From Clitoria ternatea (taxonomy: Eukaryota > Streptophyta > Magnoliopsida > Fabales > Fabaceae): DNA of 64,000 bases. Made by a program: the position numbers and the translations under genes. Below the pieces are notes generated by a model that did not search any database, was not told where the DNA came from, and saw only the letters and a program-made list of their open reading frames with translations. The stretch lies in NCBI GenBank assembly GCA_037962975.1, contig CM075670.1, positions 82,401,501-82,465,500 on the forward strand, read 5' to 3'. This document shows, in pieces, positions 45,103-55,910 of the stretch (position 1 is the stretch's first letter; every line of letters starts with the position of its first letter).

Positions 45103-46404
45103 ATGGCTCCGAAGAAATCCATCCCTACCACTGGTCCTTCTAAAAGACAAAGAAGGGCCACTGACACCAATACTACTTCTGAGGATCCTGATCTTCAGGG
45201 ACAGGAGGTGTTAGGACCGAGGGCTCCTACGAGATTTTGCACTGACGTGAAATGGGCCCGCTTTCATCAGATTAAGGGCCAAAAGCTGATGTGGGAGAGA
45301 GTATTGGATCTTAGTGCTGGAGACTATCCTGAGCTGCAGGATGAAGTTCAGAGGAGGAGATGAGGACCCTTGTTTTCTCTACCGACTGAGGGGGATCCCA
45401 TCTTAGTGATGGAATTCTACGCAAACGCCTACAGGACTCGTCAGGACTCGCCGAACATTGGCCAACAAAGGACGAGTTAGGTAAGGGGTCGGCATATCAC
45501 TTATGACCGAGATACCATTAGTACCCTATTGGGTAATCCTTGGGAGCCTACTCCCGAGGACGATACTTGTTTTTGGAAGGAAAACAGAAACAAGATCATT
45601 GCTGAGGGTGATCTAGGATATTCCCTCGAATAGGTTGCTCATTTCTTGAGCAAAGATGGAATCTTTTTCAACCTGAGTAAGGTTGGATGGAGTCCATCTA
45701 ACCTTCTGAAGACCCAGCTGACCCCTCTAGCCCAGGCGTGGTCCCACCTTATGCTGCATAACATCACTCCTGTCACTCACCTCTCATCTATCCTAGTTGA
45801 ACATTGTTGCCTTCTCTTTTCTATTCTTTAGGGCCATACCATCGACATTGCCGAGCTTATTTCTGAGCAGATTCACTTATATGCCCTTGGGTATAAAGTG
45901 AATCGCCCTATTCCATTCCCTCTCATCATATCTACCTTACTGAGGAGGCAGGGAGTTGATGTGCCATCACCAGAGTTCACGAGTTCTTCGGGGAGAGTCC
46001 CCAAGGTCTCGGTGAACAGAGATTACTTTGTTCAGCGGTGCGAGCTTCCACCTTTGGAGCAGGAGGCTCAGCCCAGACCCAGGAGGAGGAGACCACCAGT
46101 ACAGCCACCACCTGCTGATGTTGTCACAGAAGGATTTGCCAGGATGACACTTGAGCATCAGCATATGATGCGGATGATGGCTGCTACACATAAAGCATAT
46201 ATTCATCTTCACGATGAATTTTATCAGTACAGATTACAGGGTGAGGGAGCACCATATGTCACACCGGTTGAGTTTGCAGCTCATGTAGCTTGGCCTGGTG
46301 ATTTACCTACCTACCCTGAGACTGGTGAACCTTCTGGAGCACAGGCTGATACTGATGGTGATGCTGATGAGGAGGAGGAGGATGATGACCAGATGGTGGA
46401 TTGA
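45103..46404 (+). pseudogene. Athila-type second ORF (plant transposon protein, Transposase_32-like)
   Basis: ATG 45103 (MAPKKSIPTTGPSKRQRR) follows TTTTTGCAG directly. The basic N-terminus is followed by the conserved core: FHQIKGQKLMWERVLDL, VMEFYANAY, DTISTLLGNPWEP, and, further on, SNLLKTQLTPLAQAWSHLMLHNITPVTHLSSI. The C-terminus is Pro/Arg-rich then Asp/Glu-rich. Four in-frame stops (45361, about 45478, about 45631, 45829) interrupt a 434-codon frame with no frameshift. Such ORFs lie in the env position of Athila elements. Their function is unknown and I see no clear signal peptide or membrane span. Confidence 0.85.
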
Positions 46405-47600
46405 TGGTGTTGCACCTTTTTACATACATTTTTAGTTTATTGTTAGTTTCATGTTTACATTGATATTATTTTGGATTATATTATATTTTGTCTTTTATTA
46501 TGTGGTGTGTTTAATTTTGCATAATTATGTTTTTGCATGAAAAATCCAAAAATAAATTTTATCTTTCAATAAATAATCAAATTTTTGTTAGAAAGTTAAT
46601 TTATTCACTTAATATTTTTACACAATAAAACCAATTTTGTAAAATCAATTATTGATTCTTTTATAGCTTAGAGATTTTGATAAATTTAATTACAATAAGT
46701 TTATTAACTATCAAGCAAATTTCAAAAACCCGATGAGTTGAGAGATCTTTTTAAACACTTGAGGGTTTAATCGACATAATTTCATTCGAATTGATTTTGC
46801 TTTAATCTTTGATTTGTGTTGTTGTATAGAAAATTCAGGAAAATGATCAAGGCACATTTATTGGTGAAAAGAAACCTTTGGCCAAACATCTTACCTTGGT
46901 AAAAATTATTTTATCCTTTGAAAGCCAATTTGAGCCTAAAATAAATTCTTTGGTACCCTTAAAACCTAAATTTGTTTTAACCATTCCCTATACTTGATTG
47001 ATTAAAAGAGCAGTTGAAATAAATGTTCTCACAAAAATGGGGAGTGAAAATAAGCAACTTGATTCTTTTCAAAAGAAAATAAAGTATGAAAAAGAAAAGT
47101 CAAAAATAGTGAAAAGAATCAAGTTGGGGGTATTTCTTTTTCACCAATAAAAGAAAATGAGAAGTTTGGGCCAAGAGAAAGCCTAAGAATTATAAAATGC
47201 TCTTTTATGATTTCAGGTTTTTGAATTCCAAGAAAAACCATTGATTCTTGTAAGCCAAGCCTCATTACAACCCGTTAAAAGACCTTGTGATTTCTGAATT
47301 AACTCAGTATAACCAACCATTGATTAGATGAAAATCAAAATTAAATTCATTTAATTTTATGATTGATTGAGTGAAACAGGTTACCAATTGCATTGAGATA
47401 AACACTTGGAGAGGTAAGCCTGAAATTATGCTTGGTATGTTAATAAAATATTGTAAAGAATTTTATCATTAAACCTTTGTTATATTAGATGTCTATAATT
47501 GATTATTTCAAAATGGTAAATTGTGTAATTACTTTTTGTGGTAAATTCTCGGACTAACTCAAAAATTTGATTTCAAATTTTTATTTTTTATTTTTCTCTC
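46405..47600. other. 3' untranslated region of the Athila-like element
   Basis: No gene is seen. The stretch is AT-rich and leads to the stem-loop and polypurine tract. Confidence 0.7.
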
Positions 47601-47638
47601 TTGCTCGAGGACGAGCAATGTCTCAAGTTGGGGGTATT
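47601..47638 (+). promoter_or_regulatory. Stem-loop and polypurine tract before the 3' LTR
   Basis: TTGCTCGAGGACGAGCAA (47601-47618) is a perfect 7-bp stem with loop AGGA. It is followed by AAGTTGGGGGTAT, the polypurine tract, which touches the LTR at 47639. Related stem-loops lie at 23424-23441 and 61924-61941. Confidence 0.88.
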
Positions 47639-49205
47639 TGTTAGTCCTCAAATTTACAATAAATCTTTTAATAAAAATTTCATAAAAATAATAAAAATTT
47701 GGTTAATTTGTTAGAAAATTAGGTTTTAATTAAATAAATGGATGTTGTTGGAAATAATTTGCCCTTGATCAATTTTCTCTAGTTTTGTAGTGAAAAAGTA
47801 AAGAATTCAAGAGAAAATTATACTAGAGGATTTGACGCGTAGCAACAATCCCACGCGTAGCGTGGACTCTGAATTTTGATGCTGACGCTACGCGTCACAT
47901 CCACGCATAGCGTCAGTGCTGCGTGGTCTCCACCTCCAACTTGGCCAACCACTCCACTTGGACCCAATAATGGGTACTCCACTCAGCACCAAGGGCCACC
48001 CAACTAAGCACAAATGGCCAAAATACATTGGAAACACGTCCAAGTGGCCAAGCATGATCAAATTTAATAATTTGAAGTGGCCATTATCAGTTGTTTAATG
48101 GAAGCTGAGTCAGGGGCCTGACGCGTAGCGTCACACTGACGTGTAGCGTCAGCACCCTTGCTCAGCCCTATAAATAGGACCATCCAACACCATTCAACAT
48201 ATCCCATTCTCATTCACTTCTCTTCTTTTCTCTCTTTGTGCTCGACTTTGAGTACTTCTTTTGTGAGTTATAGTTCTAGAATAGTTTTCTAGATACTTGA
48301 GTGTGTTTTGGTGTATTGTGATTGTTGTATTGTGAAGTTTCCATCGTCTTCGTAATGTCAAACTCTGTAAGTGTTGTTTTTACTTTAACCATGTGTAACT
48401 AATTTGTTTATGTTGGAATTGGTGAACTAATCTATTGAGTATAATGTTATGAATTCGACCTCTGCATATTTATGATTCAATTCCATGTTAATATTTCAAC
48501 CTTTTATTAATATAAACGTTAAACGGGAGAATGATTTTCATGTGTATTGAAACTTTTTTGATTAGTATGAATGTCAAATGGGAGAATGATTATTCATGCC
48601 GTATTGAAACTTGTTTTGACGAAAGTAAAAGTTGGAATACCCTTGGTATCTCAATTCTATAGGGGTTGTTAACCATTGTTGCCATAAGGCCAGGCCTTAA
48701 TGCAAGTTTTTACTGAGAAAGCTCATGAGGGATCGGACTTTACGGTGAATTCTTAGAATTTATATCACGAGGGATCGGTTATAATGATTTTAAGTTGCAA
48801 TGACATGAAACTTGATGATTAAATATGCATGTCTTGAGTTCCTTATTGTTATTCTAGATTAGGGATCCAATTTCCAACATAATTTGTTTATCTGTGTTTA
48901 TCTCAAGTATCTTACCTATTTTAGATTGCAACTCAACTTTTTAGATAGATTTTTATTTTCTTTTTATCTCATGAACAACTCAACCATGCTATTTTGTGAA
49001 TATTGTATAAATTGTATATAAATCATTCTTTTGTCCATAACTTTCTTCACATTTACCATAGTGAATAGAAAATTACTGTTGTTATTGGACTTTCAATCCC
49101 AGTGGAACGATATCTAAATTTTGAAAACTACAAATGATTAGTGCGCTTGCCAATTAACAACCCTGTGGTAGAAATGAACGGTTCAGACGCTATCGCCGGT
49201 TAACA
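47639..49205 (+). repeat. 3' LTR of the Athila-like element
   Basis: This 1567-bp copy matches 1466-3033. It has the TATA box at 48169-48176. TGACGC-TAC-GCGTCA at 47882-47896 is a perfect inverted repeat where the 5' LTR has one mismatch. Confidence 0.93.
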
Positions 49206-49289
49206 GTCATTTACATTTAATAATCTTTAATTTAGTCAAATGATGTCATGCTGGATCCATTTTGGTTTGGTGGGAATACTGTAGTAAAA

Positions 49290-49478
49290 AGTCTCATAGA
49301 GACACAAGTAGGAATTAATATATACCATGAATCCCTACCCTTCATGGAACTCAAGTACCGAAGTACACAAGTAGGAATTAGCATAAACCATGAATCCCTA
49401 CACTTCATGGCTCTCAAGTACCGAAGTACACAAGTAGGAATTAGCATAAACCATGAATCCTTACACTTCATGGCTCTT
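49290..49478. repeat. 63-bp tandem repeat, three units
   Basis: Two near-identical units lie at 49353-49415 and 49416-49478, and a diverged one just before (about 49290-49352). The unit length is a multiple of three, so open frames with 21-residue repeats appear on both strands. I do not take these as genes. Confidence 0.88.
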
Positions 49479-50739
49479 AGCGAAAATAGGGCTTTAACTC
49501 ATCATAGAGTAACCCCCCACCAGGGCCGGCAATCATGGAACCCCTAAATTCAATGGTACGTGTAAATGCTTATGATGCATGAATGCCTTTAATTCTCTTT
49601 ATCGATTTAATATACCATGATATCAATACTTCCATAATCACTTGGAAAACCCAAGTCCTCAAAGGACACATCACATATATTAATTCTCAAAATCATGGAT
49701 TTATAGTTCAACAACATATCTTAATAAACCACAAGGCATTCATGTATACATTAATTTAGTCATTCATAATTATTCATCACAAAGATATACATACTGTATG
49801 TCATTCATAGAACACTCAATAACATCCATAATAATCAATAATCCCTCAATAATTCAAAAATAAATCATTACCCACATGGAAAATATCATTTTTATCCATA
49901 ATAATCATCATAGGTAAATTTCAAAAATTTACAACAACAACATACATTAGTAAACCATAACGTGAGCAAATCAAATCCTTTTTAAGCAATTCCACTTTCG
50001 ATAGATCCATAACATAAATATCTACAACTTTTATAAAGACATCAAAGTCTAAATATGTATGTATAATTCCCAAAATATTAATATTTACACAAAATAAAAG
50101 GTACATATTCCAAAACAGACATACTATAGTATTTTGACTATAACTCATGCTATACATATCCAAATCAGTCGGTCCAAGTCTCAAAATTCACATAACGAAA
50201 AGATCTATAACTTTGATGAAGAAGTCAGAGTCAAATTCACACATTTTTAGCTTCAAAATTAAGTAACGAGCTACAAAAATAAATTTGGAAATCCTAGAAC
50301 AACATACAATTCTACCCATTCCATATTTATTCACAACCCTATCCCCTCTTACCTTGATGGAGGATCTTAGATTGGTTGAAAAATGTTCTCTTCTTACTGT
50401 TCTAGCTTCAGATCAAAGGTGACTTGACGGAGAAAAGGAAATAAGAGAGAGACTTTACTAATTTTAGTTTTCTAAGAATTTAGACTTGGGAACGAGATGT
50501 AGTGTCGATTTAATAATGCAAAAGATAAGTGGGGGATAAGATTTTTCGTAATTGGATTGTAGTGGGATGTTAGGTGCATTAATTGTGGTGATAATGAAGG
50601 TTTTAGATAAGAAAATGAGTTGTATTTGTTGACCATTTCCTTCGCCTACATAATGGATCTTGTATGATTGAAGTAAATATATTAAAATATGTATAAGATG
50701 ATATGATTGGAGTAAAATATTAATTCTGACACTGGTTCG

Positions 50740-52235
50740 GTAATTTGGGCATATCTCTTTCCTAGAAGAATTCATAAAAGCCTCTTTTCGTTCAGAATTG
50801 CTCCACTCGGAAGGGAATTCGCTCGGAAATGTTTCTGCTTGAAACACTCAGTCATAGCTTTTCTTTCCGGGTGAGTGACCCACTCGGAAATGTCTCACCT
50901 AGAGACACCTCATTTAGAAATATCTCACTCGGATATATCTTTTCCTGAAAAGTGCTCGTTCAAAATTAGCCATTTTTTGTTCAGAATTGATTCACTCAGA
51001 ATTTCTCTACTCGGATATATCTCTGCCCGAAAAGTACTTTATTTAAAGTCAAAGCCTTTCTTCACTTGAAAGTATTTCTCTCAGAAGAGCGTCACTCGGA
51101 AATCTTAGAACCGAAAGGATCATTCGGAGTTGAAGTTCAGTCCTCTCTCGGAAATCTTTCCACTTGGGAATATCACTCGGAGTCGAAGGCAATCTCGAAG
51201 ATGAACCCGAGCACAAGCTCTCGGCAACTTTGAATATGGCCCAAGCACAGGCTCTAGGTAACCTTTATGACACCCGAGCATGATTAGAATGAAGGGGTTC
51301 ACCACTCAGATATTTACTTCCCCCGGAAACTTTTCACTCGAAAATGTATTCATCCGAAGTCAAAGTCTTTCACTGTTCCAAAAGTACTTCCCCTGGAAAT
51401 GACTCACTCGGTAGTCTCAATCGATGACATATCACGCAGGAATCCAAAAAGGTCTCACTTGGTGTCATCCACTTGAAAATGTCTCACTTGGTACCATCCC
51501 TCACAGAAGTGTCGCACTCAGGGACACCCCACTCGGGAAAGTTATATTTTAGTCGGAGATACCCCACTCGGGAATATCTCGGCCCGAGAAGTACTCATTT
51601 GAAATCAAAGCTTTTCTTCATTTGGAAGTACTTCTCTCGGAGATGTTTCATTCGGAAATGAGTCACTCAGAAACGTTTCATTCGGAAACGAGTCACTCGG
51701 AGATGTTTCACTCGGAAACATTTCATTCGGAAATGAGTCACTCGGAGACGTTCCATTCGGAAACAAGTCACTCGGAGACGTTTCACTTAGAAATGTTTCA
51801 CTCGGAGGCGTTTCATTCGGAAACGAGTCACTCGGAGACACTCTTCCGGGAAGTATGGAACTTGGAAGCGTTTTTGCCCGAAAGGTGTTTATTCGAAGTC
51901 AGAGCCCCTTTTACTTAGAAGTGGTTCTCTCAGACACGCTTCACTCAGAAATGTCTCTGAGGCCAAGACTCCCTTCACTCGGAAGTGGTTCTCTCGGTCA
52001 TGACTCACTCAGAAACATCTTAACCTTCCTTCACTTGGAAGTTCTCTCGGTCATACCTCACTCGGAAACATCTTAACCTTCCTTCACTTGGAAGTTCTCT
52101 CGGTCATACCTCACTCAGAAAGATCTCACTCGAAATCAGATTCCTTTCTTCACTCAGACAGTCTTATCTCTGACATGATTCACTCAGAAATTTCTTGCTC
52201 AATAATATTTTACTCGGTAATGTCCCAATCAGAGC
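50740..52235. repeat. TCACTCGGA motif array with a 15-bp minisatellite
   Basis: TCACTCGGA and variants occur dozens of times. Between about 51645 and 51849 they form a regular 15-bp tandem repeat (consensus GTTTCAYTCGGAAAC) of about 14 units, which creates a five-residue repeat in translation. Outside that block the spacing is irregular. Confidence 0.88.
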
Positions 52236-52406
52236 GCTACCGGAAGTTAATATCAAAGAAGGTATTTGGGCCGGACCAAAAGAGGTGTTCACAAAAATGT
52301 TTTCCTAACCAAATTTATGTAGAAAGTTGAGAAAAAAATGGATAATATCATTAATGGTCTAAATCAAAATGATTATACATGAGAATGAAATTTTTGGGAT
52401 GTTACA

Positions 52407-54860
52407 TGGATACCATCAAATAAGGGTGAAGAAAGAAGATGTACTGAAAACTACGTTTAGAACACGATATGGCCATTACGAATATCTAGTAATGTCTTTT
52501 GGTGTAACTAATACACCAGCCGTATTCATGGATTACATGAATAGGATTTTTCATCCATATCTAGATAAATTTGTAATGGTGTTCATTGATGATATACTAG
52601 TGTACTCTAAAAGCAAAGAAGAACATGTTCAACACTTGAAGGTTGTGTTGGAAATCCTGAAAAAGAAACAACTGTATGCAAAGCTGTCGAAGTGTGAATT
52701 CTGGTTGGAAGAAGTAAAGTTTTTAGGACATGTAATTAGTCAAGGAGGAATAGCTGTAGACCCTTCCAAGGTGGAAGTAGTTTTAAAATGGGAAAGACTA
52801 ACCACAATCATTGAGATTAGAAGTTTCTTGGGCTTGGCTGGATACTATAGGAGATTCATTGAAGGATTTTCAAAGTTGGGATACCCACTGACCAAGCTAA
52901 CACGGAAAGGACAACCTTTTGTGTGGATGACACAATGCGAGAATAGTTTCCAAGAGCTAAAAGATTGACTTACTTCTGCGTCGGTGTTAATACTCCCTGA
53001 TCCACATCGAAGTTTTGAAGTTTACTGTAATGCATCTAAGAAAGGACTAGGAAGTGTACTCATTCAAGACAAGAAGGTTGTAACCTATACGTCACGCCAA
53101 TTAAGGCAACATGAGATTAACTACCCTACCCATGACTTAGAGTTAGCCACTGTAGTTTTTGCCTTAAAGATTTGGAGGCATTATCTATACGGTGTAACAT
53201 TTGATGTGTTTAGCGATCATAAGAGTCTCAAATATTTATTCGACTAAAAGGAGTTAAACATGAGGCAATGGAGATGGATGGAGTTCTTAAAGGACTACGA
53301 CTTTGAGTTGCAATACCATCCTGGAAAAGCGAACGTAGTAACTGATGCTTTGAGTCGAAAGTCTCTACATGCATCCATAATGATGATTAAAGAGCTGGAA
53401 TTGATAGAGAACTTCAGAGATCTTAACCTAGTAGTAAAGGTTAATGCTAACAGCTACAGATTAGGAGCGTTGCAAGTGAAAAGTGAATTCCTGAGGCAAG
53501 TTTTAGAGGCTCAACAAGAGGATGAATTCCTGCAAGAGAAGAAAGAACTCCTGAAACAAGGAAAAGAAGTCGAGTTCAATGTGGGAAATGAACAATTGTT
53601 AAGGTATAAGGATCGAGTGTGTATTCCTGATTAAGAGGAGTTGAGGAAAGCAATTCTAGAAGAAGGTCACAAAAGTTATATGAGCATTCATCCCAAGCTA
53701 CTAAAATGTATCAAGATTTGAAGAAGTTATTTTGGTGGCCTGGAATGAAGAAAGCGGTGGCAGAGTACGTGGCTGCATGTCTAATTTGCCAGAAGGTTAA
53801 AGTGGAACATCAAAAACCCCCTGGAATGCTACAATCAATGGAATACCAGAATGGAAATGGGATAGAATTACCATGGATTTTGTGACTTCTTTACCTAAAA
53901 CTCCATTAGGACGTGATTCAATATGGGTAATAGTTGATAGATTAACCAAATCTGCCCACTTTATTCCCATTAATATTCGTTACCCTATGGAGAAACTGGC
54001 GAAATTATACATCAAGGAGATTGTGAGATTGCATGGAATTCCTTCAAGTATTATTTCTGATCGGGACCCTCATTTTACATCACAATTCTGGAAGAGCTTA
54101 CACAAGGCTTTGGGAACAAGACTGCGTCTGAGTTTAGCATATCATCCTCAGACGGATGGACAATTAGAAAGAACAATTCAATCTCTAGAGGACTTGTTAT
54201 GAGCTTATGTGTTAGAGCATAAAGGAAGTTGGAATCAATTCTTACCATATGTGGAGTTTACCTACAACAACAGTTTTCATACTAGCATTGGCATGGCACC
54301 TTTTGAAGCATTATATGGAAGAAAATGTAGGACTCCGCTATGTTGGTTTGAGACTAGTGAAAACTTGATGCTAGAACCAGAGTTGGTATAACAAACCACG
54401 GATAAAATCAAAATGGTTCAAGAAAAGATGAAGGCAGCACAGAGCAGGCAGAAATGTTACTATGACAAAAGAAGGAAGCCGCTCAAATTTCAAGAAGACG
54501 ATCATGTATTCTTAAAAGTCACACCTACGACTGGGGTCGGTCGGGTAATGAAATTTCAAAAACTAACACCTAGATTTATTGGTCCATATCAAATAATTCA
54601 TAAAGTTAGTCCTCTTACCTACCAAATAGCATTACCATCTTTTCTTTCTAATATCCATAACGTTTTTCATGTGTCAAACTTACAAAAGTATATATCTGAT
54701 CCTACACATATTATTGAACCTGATGTCATACAAGTTAAAGATAATCTTACATATGATACACCACCTGTTAGAATAACTGACAGAAGAATAAAAAAGCTAA
54801 GGGACAAGACAATTCCACTCGTAAGGTCATTTGGAGTTAAACGAGAGAAGATTCTACATG
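52407..54860 (+). pseudogene. pol: 5'-truncated Tekay pol (RT, RNase H, integrase)
   Basis: It opens inside RT at GYHQIRVKKED, with FIDDILVYS, GLAGYYRRFIEG, RNase H (YCNASKKGLGSVL, THDLELATVVFALKIWRHYLYG, SDHKSLKYLF), integrase zinc part (CLICQKVK) and core (MDFVTSLP, SDRDPHFTS, DGQLERTIQ). The C-terminal region has IGPYQIIHK and the start of a chromodomain, TREDSTW. Stops at 52966, about 53245, 53632, 54200 and 54389, and frameshifts near 53690-53870 and 54820, disable it. The upstream part lies beyond the LTR inserted at 1021-52406. It is diverged from the Tekay at 3974-14171. Confidence 0.9.
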
Positions 54861-55910
54861 GAGGATGTGCACTGATTATATGGACCTCAACCATTGCTGC
54901 CCAAAGGATCTGTATCCTCTCCCTAATATAGATCAAATGGTGGATGATTCCTCTTGTTATCAGTACCTGAGTTTCATGGATGCATATTCGGGGTACAACC
55001 AGATTCTGATGTGGGAGGGGGATCAAGAGAAGACGGCTTTTGTCAATGACCGCGGTGTTTTCTGCTACACCGTCATGCCCTTCGGTTTGAAGAATGCTGG
55101 GGCCACTTACCAGTGTATGATTAACAAGGTGTTTGAGGGCATGCACACCAAACTGGTGGAGGTGTACATTGACGACATCATAGCCAAGACCCCGGTTGGG
55201 GGTGATTATAGTAAAGATCTGTGCCAGGTATTCATGAGCTTGAGGCAATACAACATGAGGCTAAACCCATTAAAATGTACTTTTGTTATCCCAGCTGGGA
55301 AGTTCTTGGGTTTCATGTTAACTCAGTGTGGCATTGAGGCCGATTTGGGGAAGTGCTAAGCAATATTGAACATGCAAAGTGTGAAGAACCTGAGGGAGGT
55401 TCAATCTCTGAATGGGAAGGTAGAGGCCTTGGCTCGATTCATGCCTAAGATGGCACATAGATCCCTTCCCCTATATAAAGTGTTGAAGAAATCTAAGAAG
55501 TTTGAGTAGGGACAGGAGCAAGAGCAAGCATTTTAAGAGCTCAAGGAGGTGTTGTCGAGGCCTCCGATCTTAGTAAAACCTAACCCCGGAGAAACTCTCA
55601 TCTTGTATCTGGCAATCTCGGATAAAGTTCTAGGAGTAGCATTAGTCAAGGAGACCCCAGAAGGGCAGAGGCCAATGTATTTCACTAGCAAGATGCTACA
55701 AGGAGCAAAGGGTCGGTACCAAAAGATCGAGAAGGCCGCCCTCGCAGTTGTTTGGGCTTCACGTCGTTTAAGACCGTACTTCCACGCGTACCCAATTATG
55801 GTGAGAACGGATATGCCACTCCATTCCATACTGAGTAAGCCAGACCTCGCAGGGAGGATGATTAAGTGGTCTATCGAGCTTTCAGAGTTCAAAGTTTCCT
55901 ATGAACCATG
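54861..55910 (+). pseudogene. pol: Tat-lineage reverse transcriptase and RNase H fragment
   Basis: It starts inside RT at WRMCTDYMDLN, then LYPLPNIDQMVDD, SFMDAYSGYNQI, MPFGLKNAGATYQ and catalytic VYIDDIIAKT. RNase H reads LYLAISDKVLGVALVKE, QKIEKAALAVVWASRRLRPYF and VRTDMPLHSILSKPDLAGRMIKWSIELSEF. The order and words are those of Tat/Ogre-type elements, unlike the adjoining Tekay. The 5' edge is a junction at TGGAG shared by both. Stops and a frame shift occur near 55358, 55508 and 55909. Confidence 0.88.

Larger units (their letters stand above)
1466..49205 (+). mobile_element. Athila-like Ty3/gypsy retrotransposon (gag-pro-ORF2, no RT), host of nested insertions
   Basis: The element runs from TGTTAG at 1466 to TTAACA at 49205, with LTRs of 1568 and 1567 bp. 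A tRNA-Asp-type primer site follows the 5' LTR and a purine-rich tract precedes the 3' LTR. The body carries gag and protease (3189-43906, split by two insertions) and an Athila-type second ORF (45103-46404). No reverse transcriptase, RNase H or integrase lies between protease and ORF2, so it is non-autonomous in present form. Without the nested Tekay (3974-14171) and minus-strand gag-pro element (14439-42818) it would be about 9.2 kb. The near-equal LTR lengths support one insertion event. Confidence 0.9.
49211..52406 (-). mobile_element. Tekay-like 5' LTR, right piece
   Basis: This continues the LTR interrupted at 1465. It ends GGGATGTTACA at 52406, which is the inverted match of its own start TGTGACACCCC and of the Tekay LTR start TGTAACATCCC. 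Rejoined length is 3641 bp. It contains a 63-bp tandem repeat (49290-49478) and an array of TCACTCGGA motifs (50740-52235). It is inserted within an RT reading frame that resumes at 52407. Confidence 0.65.

Noticed and set aside
49232..49547. 79- and 99-codon frames with 21-residue repeats
   Set aside because: They are produced by the 63-bp tandem repeat and are open on both strands.
51605..51918. Open frames with a five-residue repeat (HSETS/HSEMF type), which might be read as a repetitive structural protein
   Set aside because: The repeat is explained by a 15-bp minisatellite inside an LTR and both strands are open.
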